DNA of 64,000 nucleotides from an uncultured Haliea sp. (GTDB taxonomy: Bacteria > Pseudomonadota > Gammaproteobacteria > Pseudomonadales > Halieaceae), in the NCBI GenBank assembly GCA_913061145.1, contig CAJXUQ010000001.1, positions 62,001 through 126,000 on the forward strand. Reading direction: 5' to 3'. A program made the translations under genes and the position numbers. Below are positions 48,265 to 57,835 of the stretch, piece after piece (the first letter of the stretch is position 1; every line of letters starts with the position of its first letter). The notes beneath the pieces are model-generated. The model was not told the DNA's origin, ran no database searches, and saw only the letters and a program-made list of their open reading frames with translations.

Positions 48265-49617
48265 CTAACCCACGAAAGCACTGTAGATTGACCGCAGCGC
48301 CGCCGCGTAGTCCTCCGGTGCGACCCCCACAATGATGTTCAACTCTGATGCGCCCTGGTTGATCAGCCGCACATTCACACCCGCGGCCGCCAACGCGCCG
48401 AAGACCTTGGCCGCAATGCCCGGTGTGCGCGCCATTTCCTCGCCGACAATCGCGATCAGGGCGATGTTCGGCACAAACTCCAGCTCGTCCGGTTCCAGTG
48501 TGCGCCGAATTTCATCCAGCAGGCTATCAACGCGCCCTTCAAGCCAGCGCGCCTCCACGACCACGCTGACGCTGTCAATGGCGGACGGGCAGTGCTCAAA
48601 GGGTATGCCGTTATGCTCGAGCACCCCCAGCAGGCGATAGACAAACCCCACCTCACGATTCATCAGGTGCTTGCCGATGGTGATCATGGCGAAGCTCGCC
48701 TTGCCCGCGACCCCGGCGATCTGCGTGCTCTGGATAACCTCCGGTGAGAGCTCGGCCACAATGCGTGTACCGGGATGGTCTGGCTCATTGGTATTGCGTA
48801 TGTTCACCGGAATGCCCACTTCCCGTACGGGTGCCATGGCCTCTTCGTGCAACACGCTCGCCCCCATATAGGACAGCTCACGAATTTCCGCGTACGTCAC
48901 CTCAGCCATGGGCCGGGGGTTGGGCACGATACGTGGGTCGGCCATCAGCAGGCCGGACACATCCGTCCAGTTTTCGTACAGCGAGGCATGCGCCGCACGC
49001 GCGGCAACCGCGCCACTGACGTCGGAGCCGCCACGGGAGAAGGTACGCACTTCGCCGCTGGCATCACGCCCGTAGAAACCCGGCACGACATAACGACGGG
49101 CGCTGTCTTCCAGGCGCGCGCCCAGCAACGGCCAGGTCGCAGGATCCACCAGACCGTTGGCACCAATCACCACGCACTCCGCCGGCTCCACAAACTCGGC
49201 ACCCAGCCAGGCCGCCAGTAACAGGCCGGAGAAGTGCTCGCCGCGGGAGGCCGCAAAATCGGCGCTGACGCCCGCGGCCAGCTGGTCGCGGAACCGCTCG
49301 AGGTGACCCTGAATCATGGGCTGCATGCCGAGCTCCCGCTCGATGGCCGTGAAACGCTCGGTAATCTGTGCCAACGGTGCACTGAAATCGCTGTTCATGC
49401 TCGCCGCGTGATGGCACAGATACAGCAGATCGGTCACTTTGGTGTCGGCTGGGTCGCGCTTGCCGGGCGCTGACGGCACGATGATACTGCGCCGCGGGTC
49501 AGCCTCGATAATCGCGCGCACCTTGAGCAACTGCTCGGCACTCGCCAGGCTGGACCCACCAAACTTGCATACAATACGCGGTACAGCTGCCTCACGCGCC
49601 ACAACCGCCTGATCCAT
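48265..49617 (-). CDS. aspartate kinase
   Basis: A 450-residue aspartokinase, first step of lysine, threonine and methionine synthesis. The kinase motif KFGGSSLASAEQ opens the chain, then IIVPSAPGKRDPADTKVTDLL, RTFSRGGSDVSGAVAA and two C-terminal ACT domains (about 300-450). The phrase SAPGKRDPADTKVTDLL, with a long insert before VTDLL, differs from the short LysC of gammaproteobacteria. The ATG at 49617 is preferred. An upstream in-frame start (49680) adds residues with no similarity. No other pathway gene is nearby. Confidence 0.88.
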   Translation of the reverse strand: MDQAVVAREAAVPRIVCKFGGSSLASAEQLLKVRAIIEADPRRSIIVPSAPGKRDPADTKVTDLLYLCHHAASMNSDFSAPLAQITERFTAIERELGMQPMIQGHLERFRDQLAAGVSADFAASRGEHFSGLLLAAWLGAEFVEPAECVVIGANGLVDPATWPLLGARLEDSARRYVVPGFYGRDASGEVRTFSRGGSDVSGAVAARAAHASLYENWTDVSGLLMADPRIVPNPRPMAEVTYAEIRELSYMGASVLHEEAMAPVREVGIPVNIRNTNEPDHPGTRIVAELSPEVIQSTQIAGVAGKASFAMITIGKHLMNREVGFVYRLLGVLEHNGIPFEHCPSAIDSVSVVVEARWLEGRVDSLLDEIRRTLEPDELEFVPNIALIAIVGEEMARTPGIAAKVFGALAAAGVNVRLINQGASELNIIVGVAPEDYAAALRSIYSAFVG

Positions 49618-49788
49618 TTCCGTCACTGCCTCGACCCCATCGCTGACGCACCGCCGGCGTGGGGTGCGATAAAGCCGCACAGTTTACTGGATAGGCGGGG
49701 CAGAGCTAAAGAGCAGGTCGCTGGCCTCAAGCCGGCCACTACGCGTACACTCGGCTAGCCAACAATGAACTGCAAGGATGACAACAGC

Positions 49789-50460
49789 ATGCTCACACTG
49801 CACGGCTTCTCGGCCAGCAACTACTACAACATCGTCAAGCACAGCCTGTTACTCAAGGGAGTACCCTTCACCGAGCACCTGGTCTATCCGGGTTCCCCCG
49901 AGCTGCTCGCAGTCAGCCCGGCAGGCAAAGTGCCCGCCATGACGACCGAGCAGGGGACCGCGCTCTCGGAAAGCAGCGTGCTGCTGGAGTACATCGAGGA
50001 CGCCTATCCGAACAAGCCCCTGCTGCCCGCCGACCCGGAGCAGCGGGCCCGGGTGCGGCAGGTGATGAAGGTCGCGGAGCTTTACCTGGAACTGGCCGCG
50101 CGACGGCTGCTGCCCGCCGTACTGGCCAATGCACCGGTATCCGACGCGGTCAAAGGCGAAGTGCGCGCCACGCTGGACAAGGGCACTGCCAGCCTCACTC
50201 AGCTGGCGCAGTTTTCACCCTGGGTCTGCGGTGAAGAGCTGACACTCGCTGACATCTACCTGCGCTATGCGCTGGCCATGCCCAAACTGGTAGGCCCCAG
50301 CCAGCTGCAGTGGGACATTCTGCCCGCTGTGCCCGGCCTTGCTGAGTGGGACGCACGCATGGCGGAGGAGCCCGTGTCGAAACAGGTGGACGCGGACCAG
50401 GCGGCCAATATGACGGATTTCATGGCGTACGTCAGCAAGGCGATACAGCGCGCAAAATAG
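49789..50460 (+). CDS. glutathione S-transferase family protein
   Basis: A 223-residue GST with the N-terminal thioredoxin-like domain (LTLHGFSASNYYNIVKHSLL), the glutathione-binding SP-x-GKVPAMTTEQG and LSESSVLLEYIEDAYP, and a helical C-terminal domain (VCGEELTLADIYLRYAL). The active residue is probably Ser or Tyr in SASNYYN. The ATG at 49789 is preferred over 49765, because AAGGA lies ten bases upstream of it. It is convergent with the acyl-CoA synthetase gene. Confidence 0.85.
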   Translation: MLTLHGFSASNYYNIVKHSLLLKGVPFTEHLVYPGSPELLAVSPAGKVPAMTTEQGTALSESSVLLEYIEDAYPNKPLLPADPEQRARVRQVMKVAELYLELAARRLLPAVLANAPVSDAVKGEVRATLDKGTASLTQLAQFSPWVCGEELTLADIYLRYALAMPKLVGPSQLQWDILPAVPGLAEWDARMAEEPVSKQVDADQAANMTDFMAYVSKAIQRAK

Positions 50461-50466
50461 TCGAGG

Positions 50467-51993
50467 TTACCGCGGCGCGCCGCCCCCGGCCCGCAACGCT
50501 GGCTTGTCGACCTTGCCGGCTGCGTTCAGGGGCAGCGCCTGCACGCGACGCCAGGCCTTCGGGGTTTTGTAACCTGCGAGAAGGCTGCGGCAATGGGCAG
50601 CCAACTCCTCGTCACTGGCTGCCCCATCCAGCACCACCACTGCCGCGACCTGCTCCCCCCAGCGCGGATCCGGCAAACCGATCACCGCGCAGTCGCGCAC
50701 GGCGGGGTGCAGACGCAGGGCTTCTTCCACTTCGCGTGACGCCACGTTCTCGCCACCGCTGATGATCATGTCCTTCTTGCGGTCGACAATACTCAGATAA
50801 CCCTGCTCGTTGAAGCGCCCGATATCTCCGGTATGCAGCCAACCATCCACCAGCGCGCTGGCAGTGGCCTCAGGCTGTTGCCAGTAGCCGCGCATGCACT
50901 GCGGCCCTCTTACCAGTATCTCGCCGGCCACGCCCGTCTCGCACTCACAACCCGCCTCATTCACCACCTTTACCTGCACCGTGGCCAGTGGCCTGCCCAC
51001 CGTGCGCAGCAGCTCGGGCTGGCCCGCCACTGCCTGCTGGTGGTCTTCCACTGTGAGAAAGGCCGCGCTGCCGGACAACTCGGTCATACCGTAGCTTTGG
51101 CAGAGTCCCACACCGGTTTCCGTCAGCAAACGCCGCAACAGCGTTTCCGGCATGGCCGATGCACCGTAGCCAATCGTGCGCACCGACGCGAGGTCTGCCG
51201 GGGAAAACGCGGGATCGTCCAACAGCATGGCAATCATCGTGGGCGCCAGGGACAGCGTGGTGACGTTCAGCTCACGGCAGGCGCTAAGGGTGGCCGCCGA
51301 CGAAAATGCGCGCAACAGCACCACCGCAGCACCGTACTGGTGCTGCAACAGCACATTGTGCGCCGCTACGTGAAACAGCGGGAAGGGGTACAGGAAGATA
51401 TCGCCGGACAAGACGGGGCGCGCCAGGGCGGCCGACGCCAGACCCGCCAGGAAAGACTGGTGGGTGAGTACAGCGCCCTTGGGCCGCCCGGTGGAACCCG
51501 AGGTGTAGAGAATCCATACTGGATCCTCCGCCCCGGTGACCGGCAGCGACGCCCGCGGCCCGTCGGCAACCCAGGCACGGTAGCCGTTCTGTATGTCCAC
51601 CATGGGCAGGGACGGCGCTTGCGGATGCGCCCTCAGCGCCTGCAGCAATGCCGTATCGCCAAACAGCAGGCTCACGCCGGCAGCCTCCAGCTGATAGACC
51701 CACTCGGCGGGGGCCAGCCGCGCGTTCAGGGGTACCAGGATGCGACCACTGGCGGCCGCGGCGTAGATCAGTTCGAGGAATTCGGGCCCATTGAACGCGA
51801 GCACGCCGATGCGCTCGCCCGTTTCACCCACGCTGGCCAGACGCCGCGCCAGCTGCGTCACACGCTGCTGCAATTGCGCATAGGAGATTGCCCTGCCCTG
51901 CCACCACAGCGCTGTGGCCTCGGGCTGCCGTTGCGCCTGCAGGGCCAGCAGCTCATGCAGCCGCGCTGCCCCGGGTATCGGTTCGCTGTTCAT
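50467..51993 (-). CDS. AMP-dependent acyl-CoA synthetase
   Basis: A 508-residue adenylate-forming ligase. The phosphate loop ILYTSGSTGRPKGAVLTH, the core motifs QSYGMTELSG and GWLHTGDIGRF, and the final catalytic Lys near the C-terminus (LNAAGKVDKPAL) are present. The set points to the fatty acid or aromatic acid-CoA ligase class. It activates a carboxylic acid to an acyl-CoA through an acyl-adenylate. Substrate unknown. Confidence 0.9.
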   Translation of the reverse strand: MNSEPIPGAARLHELLALQAQRQPEATALWWQGRAISYAQLQQRVTQLARRLASVGETGERIGVLAFNGPEFLELIYAAAASGRILVPLNARLAPAEWVYQLEAAGVSLLFGDTALLQALRAHPQAPSLPMVDIQNGYRAWVADGPRASLPVTGAEDPVWILYTSGSTGRPKGAVLTHQSFLAGLASAALARPVLSGDIFLYPFPLFHVAAHNVLLQHQYGAAVVLLRAFSSAATLSACRELNVTTLSLAPTMIAMLLDDPAFSPADLASVRTIGYGASAMPETLLRRLLTETGVGLCQSYGMTELSGSAAFLTVEDHQQAVAGQPELLRTVGRPLATVQVKVVNEAGCECETGVAGEILVRGPQCMRGYWQQPEATASALVDGWLHTGDIGRFNEQGYLSIVDRKKDMIISGGENVASREVEEALRLHPAVRDCAVIGLPDPRWGEQVAAVVVLDGAASDEELAAHCRSLLAGYKTPKAWRRVQALPLNAAGKVDKPALRAGGGAPR

Positions 51994-52030
51994 GCAGCCG
52001 CGCGTCGCGCTCGCGGGATGCCGGCCGCCG

Positions 52031-53212
52031 TCACAGGCTGACCTTAATGGCAGCGGTCACCTGCAGCGCTTTCTGCACCGCGGTCTCAATACTGTCCGCA
52101 CGGGCCAGGCCCACGCCAAGACGACGCTCACCGCGCACCTCCGGCTTGCCAAACAGCCGCAGGTCCGTGTCCGGTTCGCGCAACGCCTCGGCGAGATTGG
52201 CATAGCGCATCTCGCTGGAATCGCCCGCCACCAGCAGCACCGCAGAGGCTGAGGGCCCCCACTGGCGAATGAGCGGTATGGGCAAACCGAGGATCGCCCG
52301 GGCGTGCAAGGCAAACTCGGACAGGTTCTGGGAAATGAGGGTCACCAGGCCCGTATCGTGTGGTCGCGGGGAGACTTCACTGAAGATGACGGTGTCCCCT
52401 TTGACGAACAGCTCGACGCCGAAGAGCCCGTGACCACCCAGTTCACCGGTCACCGCCGCCGCAATGCGCTGCGCGTCCGCCAGCGCCGTAGCGCTCATCG
52501 CCTGGGGCTGCCAGGACTCGCGGTAGTCGCCTTTCTCCTGCCGATGGCCAACGGGCTCGCAGAAACTGGTGCCATCGCGGTGACGCACGGTAAGCAGCGT
52601 GATTTCATAGTCGAAATCGATGAAACCCTCGACGATCAGCTTGCCCCCACCGCTGCGTCCGCCCGATTGCGCATAGTCCCACGCTGCCTGCACATCGTCC
52701 GGGGTGCGCACGGTGCTCTGGCCTTTGCCGGAGGAAGACATGATGGGCTTCACCACACAGGGCATGCCGATCTCGGCCACGGCTGCGGCGTACTCCTCCT
52801 GCGTTTCCGCAAAACGGTAGGGCGAGGTTGCCAAGCCGAGTTGTTCCGCCGCCAGGCGGCGGATGCCTTCGCGGTTCATGGTCAATTGCGCGGCGCGAGC
52901 AGAGGGCACGACGTGCCAGCCTTCGGCCTCCATCGCCACCAGTTCATCGGTGGCGATGGCCTCAATTTCGGGGACGATCAGCTGCGGACGTTCCCGCTCG
53001 ATCAGGCCGCGCAGCGCCGCGCCGTCCAGCATGTTCACCACGTGCGACCGGTGCGCCACCTGCATGGCCGGCGCATTGGCATAGCGGTCCACTGCGATCA
53101 CCTCGCAACCGAAGCGCAGCAGTTCAATCGCCACCTCCTTCCCCAGTTCGCCGCTGCCCAGCAACATCACGCGTGTGGCCTGGGCCGTCAGGGGAGTTCC
53201 GATTGTGGTCAT
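52031..53212 (-). CDS. purT: formate-dependent phosphoribosylglycinamide formyltransferase
   Basis: A 393-residue ATP-grasp enzyme that makes formyl-GAR from GAR, formate and ATP, the third step of purine synthesis. Landmarks are [55 protein letters not shown], and the PurT-specific [19 protein letters not shown]. The ATG at 53212 gives the normal length. A start at 53251 would add 13 residues. Length and motif order leave little doubt. Confidence 0.95.
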   Translation of the reverse strand: MTTIGTPLTAQATRVMLLGSGELGKEVAIELLRFGCEVIAVDRYANAPAMQVAHRSHVVNMLDGAALRGLIERERPQLIVPEIEAIATDELVAMEAEGWHVVPSARAAQLTMNREGIRRLAAEQLGLATSPYRFAETQEEYAAAVAEIGMPCVVKPIMSSSGKGQSTVRTPDDVQAAWDYAQSGGRSGGGKLIVEGFIDFDYEITLLTVRHRDGTSFCEPVGHRQEKGDYRESWQPQAMSATALADAQRIAAAVTGELGGHGLFGVELFVKGDTVIFSEVSPRPHDTGLVTLISQNLSEFALHARAILGLPIPLIRQWGPSASAVLLVAGDSSEMRYANLAEALREPDTDLRLFGKPEVRGERRLGVGLARADSIETAVQKALQVTAAIKVSL

Positions 53213-53257
53213 GGCGGGTGCGTCCTGTCCTGAAAAGCCGCAGTTTATCATCCGTGA

Positions 53258-54397
53258 TCAGAACTGCAGCGGATATTGCGCCGGAGCGGGTTCCGCCACC
53301 CGAGGGGCCAGGGACCCTGAGGGTGGCTCAAATCCGGACAGGCTGAGGCCGAGCAGGCGCACCCCCAGCGGCACTGGCAGCAGGCACCCCAGTATTGATC
53401 GCGCCACTTCATCGAACTGTTGGCGCTCGAGAATCGGCGCGGGCAGGGAGCGCGCCCGGGTGACCTGGCGGAAATCCGCGTACTTCATCTTCAAGGTCAG
53501 CGTTCGTCCCTGCACGCCCTGCTGTGCGACCCGCTGCCAGACGATGTCGATGATCTCGTCCAGCGCGGCATGCAACTCGGCGCTGGACAGCAGGTCGCGC
53601 GCGTAGGTGCGCTCACCCCCTACCGACTTGCGTACCCGATCGGGGCGCACCGGTCGATCATCCTCGCCGCGGCTGGCTTGATACAGATACAGCGCCGACT
53701 TGCCAAAATGCTGCTGCAGAAAGCCGAGGCTCTGGGCCCGCAAATCCGCACCCGTGTGGATACCCAACTGCGCCATGCGCTCGGCGGTGCGGGGCCCCAC
53801 CCCGTAAAAACGTCGCGCCGGCAGCGCGGCCACAAACGCCGCACCGTCCTCCGGGAGTACCACAAACTGCCCGTTGGGCTTGTTCTGGTCCGACGCGACC
53901 TTGGCCAGGAATTTGTTATAGCTGATGCCGGCGGACGCCGTTAACCCGGTCTCCGCGAGAATATCCCTGCGGATACTCGCCGCGACACGAATAGCACTCC
54001 CGATGCCCAGACGATCTTCAGTCACGTCCAGATAGGCTTCGTCCAGCGACAGGGGCTCCACCAAACCGCTGTAACGCGCGAAAATCGCGCGAATCTGCCG
54101 CGACACCGCCTTGTACACGTCAAACCGCGGCTTCACGAAGATCAGCTGCGGGCAGCGCCGTTTCGCGCTCACCGAAGGCATGGCGGAACGCACGCCGAAC
54201 TGCCGCGCTTCGTAACTGGCAGCCGCGACCACACCGCGCTCGGCGGACCCACCCACGGCGACCGGCTGGCCGCGCAGGGCCGGGTTATCGCGCTGCTCAA
54301 CGCTGGCGAAAAACGCGTCCATATCGATGTGAACTATCTTGCGCTGCAGTGTTTGCTCCCACGCTGGTGAACTCTGGAAACGGCCAGACCGGAACAA
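53258..54397 (-). CDS. dinB: DNA polymerase IV
   Basis: A 379-residue Y-family translesion polymerase. The palm carries IVHIDMDAFFASVEQRD and SLDEAYLDVTED with the metal-binding acids. The little-finger domain follows (RPDRVRKSVGGERTYARD). The C-terminus is short and lacks a typical beta-clamp motif that I can see. It begins at TTG 54397 with GGAGGG nine bases upstream. The ATG inside the HIDMDAFF motif would delete the first strand. The amidase gene starts 68 bp away on the other strand, so a shared promoter region is likely. Confidence 0.93.
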   Translation of the reverse strand: MFRSGRFQSSPAWEQTLQRKIVHIDMDAFFASVEQRDNPALRGQPVAVGGSAERGVVAAASYEARQFGVRSAMPSVSAKRRCPQLIFVKPRFDVYKAVSRQIRAIFARYSGLVEPLSLDEAYLDVTEDRLGIGSAIRVAASIRRDILAETGLTASAGISYNKFLAKVASDQNKPNGQFVVLPEDGAAFVAALPARRFYGVGPRTAERMAQLGIHTGADLRAQSLGFLQQHFGKSALYLYQASRGEDDRPVRPDRVRKSVGGERTYARDLLSSAELHAALDEIIDIVWQRVAQQGVQGRTLTLKMKYADFRQVTRARSLPAPILERQQFDEVARSILGCLLPVPLGVRLLGLSLSGFEPPSGSLAPRVAEPAPAQYPLQF

Positions 54398-54465
54398 TAA
54401 ACTGAACCCTCCATGTCACAGCTCTGGGTTATATTGCCTCAACACTGCTACCGAGGACACCCGAA

Positions 54466-55977
54466 ATGGACGACCCATCCCGCCGCACACTCATCAAACA
54501 GGGCCTGCTCGCCGCCACCACTGCAGCCCTCGCACCCGCCCTGCGCAGCGCGCCCACCGGGGTGTCATTTGCAGACTACCAACAGTGGGACGCGCTGGAC
54601 ATTGCCGAACGGGTGCGCAGCGGAGACGTCTCCGCGCAGGAGGTGCTTGAGGTCGCGATTGCGCGCGCCAACGCGGTCAACCCCACCCTGAATTGCATCG
54701 TGGAAACCCTGTACGATCGGGCGCGCGCTGTCGCCGCCGGGCCCTTGCCGGACGGCCCCTTCCGCGGCGTGCCGTTCCTGCTCAAGGATCTGGGCATGAT
54801 GCTTGAAGGCACGGTCACCACCGAGGGTTCGCGCTTCTTCCGCGACAATGTCGCCGACTACACCAGCACCGTGGTCACACGGTACCAGGCAGCAGGGCTC
54901 GTCATCATGGGCAAGACCCACAGCCCCGAGTTCGGCGGCACGGGCAGCAGCGAGTCCATTCTCTTCGGCGACACGCGCAACCCCTGGAACCTGGCACACT
55001 CGGCCGGTGGCTCCTCCGGCGGTGCGGCGGCGGCGGTGGCCGGCGGTATCCTGCCCATCGCCAATGCGACTGACGGCGGAGGCTCCATTCGCATCCCCGC
55101 ATCCGCCTGCGGCCTGTTCGGCATGAAGCCCAGTCGTGGCCGGGTGCCAGCCGGGCCGCGCACGCTGTCGTCGATCATGTCTGTCACACATGCCGTGTCG
55201 CGCAGCGTGCGCGACAGCGCCGCGCTGCTTGACGCCACCAGCGGCCCCGAGCCGGGACAGACGGTGATCGCACCGCCCCCCGCAGGCAGCTTCCTCCAGG
55301 CGGCGCAACAGGCGCCGGGGCGACTGCGCATTGGCCTGGTCACTACGCCACTCACTCACACACCCGTGCATGCAGAGTGCATCAGCGCCGCACGCAATGC
55401 CGCAACCCTCTGCAGTGGGCTGGGACACGCCGTTGAAGAAGTGGCGCTGCCCGTCGATCCGCGACGTTTTTTCGCGGCCTTCGGACCCATCATGGCCGCC
55501 GGTACGGTCGAGCGGATTCGCGCCAGGGAAAGGGCGCTGGGGCGGGAAGTCACCGAGAACGATCTGGAGCCACTGATCTGGGAGCGTTACCAGGCCGATC
55601 GCAACAACAGCGCCGAGCAACTCTACGCGGCGATGCAGGATATTGAGCGGATAACGCGGGATGTGGCGCTGCTGCAGGAAACATACGATGTGCTGCTATC
55701 ACCCACCCTGACCAGCCCGCCAGCAAAACTTGGGGAACTGAGCCTGAATCAGGAAAAGGCGCCCTACGAGCAGGCCGCCATCAGTGTATCGGCCTTCACC
55801 AGCCTGTTCAATGCAACCGGGCAGCCCGCCATGTCGGTGCCGCTGCACTGGAGCGCCGACGGCCTGCCGATTGGCGTTATGTTTGCGGGTCGCTACGGCG
55901 AGGAAGCACTGCTGTTCCAACTCGCCGGGCAACTGGAAAAAGCAGCGCCCTGGTTCAACCGATTGCCAAAGGTGTGA
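54466..55977 (+). CDS. exported amidase signature family hydrolase
   Basis: A 503-residue amidase. The Ser-cisSer-Lys triad is complete: Lys107 (FLLKDLG), Ser183 (SAGGSSGGAAAA) and Ser207 (TDGGGSIRIPAS). The spacing matches known family members. The N-terminus (PSRRTLIKQGLLAATTAALA) has a twin-arginine signal, so the enzyme is probably folded in the cytoplasm and sent out by Tat. Substrate unknown; the family includes hydrolases of aryl and peptide amides. Confidence 0.88.
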   Translation: MDDPSRRTLIKQGLLAATTAALAPALRSAPTGVSFADYQQWDALDIAERVRSGDVSAQEVLEVAIARANAVNPTLNCIVETLYDRARAVAAGPLPDGPFRGVPFLLKDLGMMLEGTVTTEGSRFFRDNVADYTSTVVTRYQAAGLVIMGKTHSPEFGGTGSSESILFGDTRNPWNLAHSAGGSSGGAAAAVAGGILPIANATDGGGSIRIPASACGLFGMKPSRGRVPAGPRTLSSIMSVTHAVSRSVRDSAALLDATSGPEPGQTVIAPPPAGSFLQAAQQAPGRLRIGLVTTPLTHTPVHAECISAARNAATLCSGLGHAVEEVALPVDPRRFFAAFGPIMAAGTVERIRARERALGREVTENDLEPLIWERYQADRNNSAEQLYAAMQDIERITRDVALLQETYDVLLSPTLTSPPAKLGELSLNQEKAPYEQAAISVSAFTSLFNATGQPAMSVPLHWSADGLPIGVMFAGRYGEEALLFQLAGQLEKAAPWFNRLPKV

Positions 55978-56056
55978 ACCCCATCACCTAAGCGATCTGG
56001 CGCGCGCTGCTTGCCCTGCGGTACTCTGGTTTCAGACTACCGACAAGCGCCGCGCC

Positions 56057-57835
56057 ATGAGCACACCTGTTCCTGTAGAACTTCGCATCCCTCCGCAAGA
56101 CGGTGCTCCCTTCACCCGTTTTGCGACCCGCTTGTCGGCCGCGGCCGCGTGGTGCGATGCGCTACCGATGGCGGATCCCTCGGGTGTGGCAAAGACACTG
56201 CGCGACACACTGAACGAGCTCAATCGCGCGCCAGTGGATCCGGAACTCCGCTACGAACTGCTGGAAACCCTGCGGCCAAGCCTCACCCAAACGCTGACCC
56301 TGCTCGACCGCATGCTGGTCAATCAGCCCCTGGTGATGGCACCGCGGTTACAGGCACTGGCGACTTTGTCCGACCAGATCGGTGGACTGGCCTGCACCGC
56401 CTATTCCATCTGCGTCATGCAGGCCGCGCGGGAGCCCGCCAGGATTACGCGCCGCGCGCCCGCCAGACTGGTCTGCGAGGCGTTGGAGCATGCCCTGCAC
56501 TACGCGGCGCACAAGGTGGTGCTGGCGCTCAACCTGCAGCTGCCCATCGAGTCACGCACCTGGTCGACGCTGCACCAGACCTACCTGTTGGGAGAGCGCT
56601 ACCGGCTGACGGAGCTGATGGTACCCGGAGCAGGTGGTGGGGAGAGCAGCATTCGCAATACCTGGCTGGTGCCGCTGCTTCTCGCCTGCTGCCAGACAGG
56701 CCAACTGCTGCGCAGCGACATTGCCGTGTTGCATGCCGCCCTGCGAGAGTCAGTCGGCGGCTGCCGGCTGCGACCCGGCACAGAGGCCGAGGGCCTGTTT
56801 GCCGTCGACCTCAATGGCGCCAGCCCTCCGGTCTATCGCAGCAGCATGGCGGTGTCAGGCAAGCAGGTGCGGTTACTGGACACCTCCGACCTTATCGCCT
56901 CAGCAACAAGAGCGAGGGATACGGCGCGCAAGGCGAGCCGCAGTGCCGCGTTGCTGGGTGAAACACGCGTGCCCCTGCCGTTGCTGGACCACCTGCTGGA
57001 CTGCCTGGGTAGCGAGCGGGAACGGGCAAATCGCCGAGTCATCGTGAGCGAACCCCTGCAAGCCGTGCTGGGCTTCAGTGCGGCACACTTCCATCTCGCC
57101 GGCGAGCGCACGCTTGAGGACCTGGTGCAGAAGCCCCGCAACCGGTCTGCCAGCAACAGCAAAGAGAACCCCTTTCTGGTGGAGCGCAAGGACGATGACC
57201 CCTGGGCGGCCACACACGACACCGACCGCAGCCACTCATCGCTGAATCGTGACGGCAGCATCAACGTTCTGGCCCGGGCCCGAACGGAACGGGAAGCGCC
57301 CACCGAACTGCCCGCCAACTACAGCATCGTGCGCGTCACCACGGTGGACGCCAGCCCCGGAGGCTACTGTCTGGATTGGGGCGCAAACGCACCCGGCACC
57401 GTGCGCAATGGGGAGCTACTCTGCTTACGCAGAGACCAGAAAGATCCCTGGCTGCTTGGCGTCGTCCGCTGGACCCGTCGGCGCCACGCCAGCAGCACGA
57501 CCACCGGCGTGGAAGTGCTGGCCTCTCGCGCGGAATCCTGGGCGTGCCAGACCTTGCGCGACGGCGCCAGCCAGGCCGCTTCCCTCCGGGTCATGATCCT
57601 GCCGCCGAATCGCCTGTCGCAAGGCCGGGAGACTATCATTACACCACGCACCGGCTTTGCATCCGGGCATCACCTGCTGCTGCAGCGCGGTCAGGAGCAA
57701 CGCACAGTCACCCTGGGCAAGCAGATGGCATTCAGTTCCGGGATGAGCCAGTTTGAGATACGCGAGGGGTTACTGGCTGCGGAGCCGCCTGAGGCGGCTG
57801 TCGCGGAGAAAGGCGGGATTGACTACACGCCCTGA
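56057..57835 (+). CDS. PilZ-like regulatory protein, function unknown
   Basis: A 592-residue protein. The N-terminal part (about 1-400) is helical and resembles the uncharacterised family in which ALPMADPSGVAKTLRDTLNE is a hallmark. The region about 415-520 resembles a PilZ domain (VDASPGGYCLDWG, then GELLCLRRDQK, VVRWTRRRH, TTGVEVLA), which in other proteins binds cyclic di-GMP. The classical R-x-x-x-R is not clear, so binding is unproven. The ATG at 56057 is preferred; the open frame further upstream overlaps the amidase gene. The last 13 bases overlap the convergent nucleotidyltransferase gene. Confidence 0.7.
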   Translation: MSTPVPVELRIPPQDGAPFTRFATRLSAAAAWCDALPMADPSGVAKTLRDTLNELNRAPVDPELRYELLETLRPSLTQTLTLLDRMLVNQPLVMAPRLQALATLSDQIGGLACTAYSICVMQAAREPARITRRAPARLVCEALEHALHYAAHKVVLALNLQLPIESRTWSTLHQTYLLGERYRLTELMVPGAGGGESSIRNTWLVPLLLACCQTGQLLRSDIAVLHAALRESVGGCRLRPGTEAEGLFAVDLNGASPPVYRSSMAVSGKQVRLLDTSDLIASATRARDTARKASRSAALLGETRVPLPLLDHLLDCLGSERERANRRVIVSEPLQAVLGFSAAHFHLAGERTLEDLVQKPRNRSASNSKENPFLVERKDDDPWAATHDTDRSHSSLNRDGSINVLARARTEREAPTELPANYSIVRVTTVDASPGGYCLDWGANAPGTVRNGELLCLRRDQKDPWLLGVVRWTRRRHASSTTTGVEVLASRAESWACQTLRDGASQAASLRVMILPPNRLSQGRETIITPRTGFASGHHLLLQRGQEQRTVTLGKQMAFSSGMSQFEIREGLLAAEPPEAAVAEKGGIDYTP

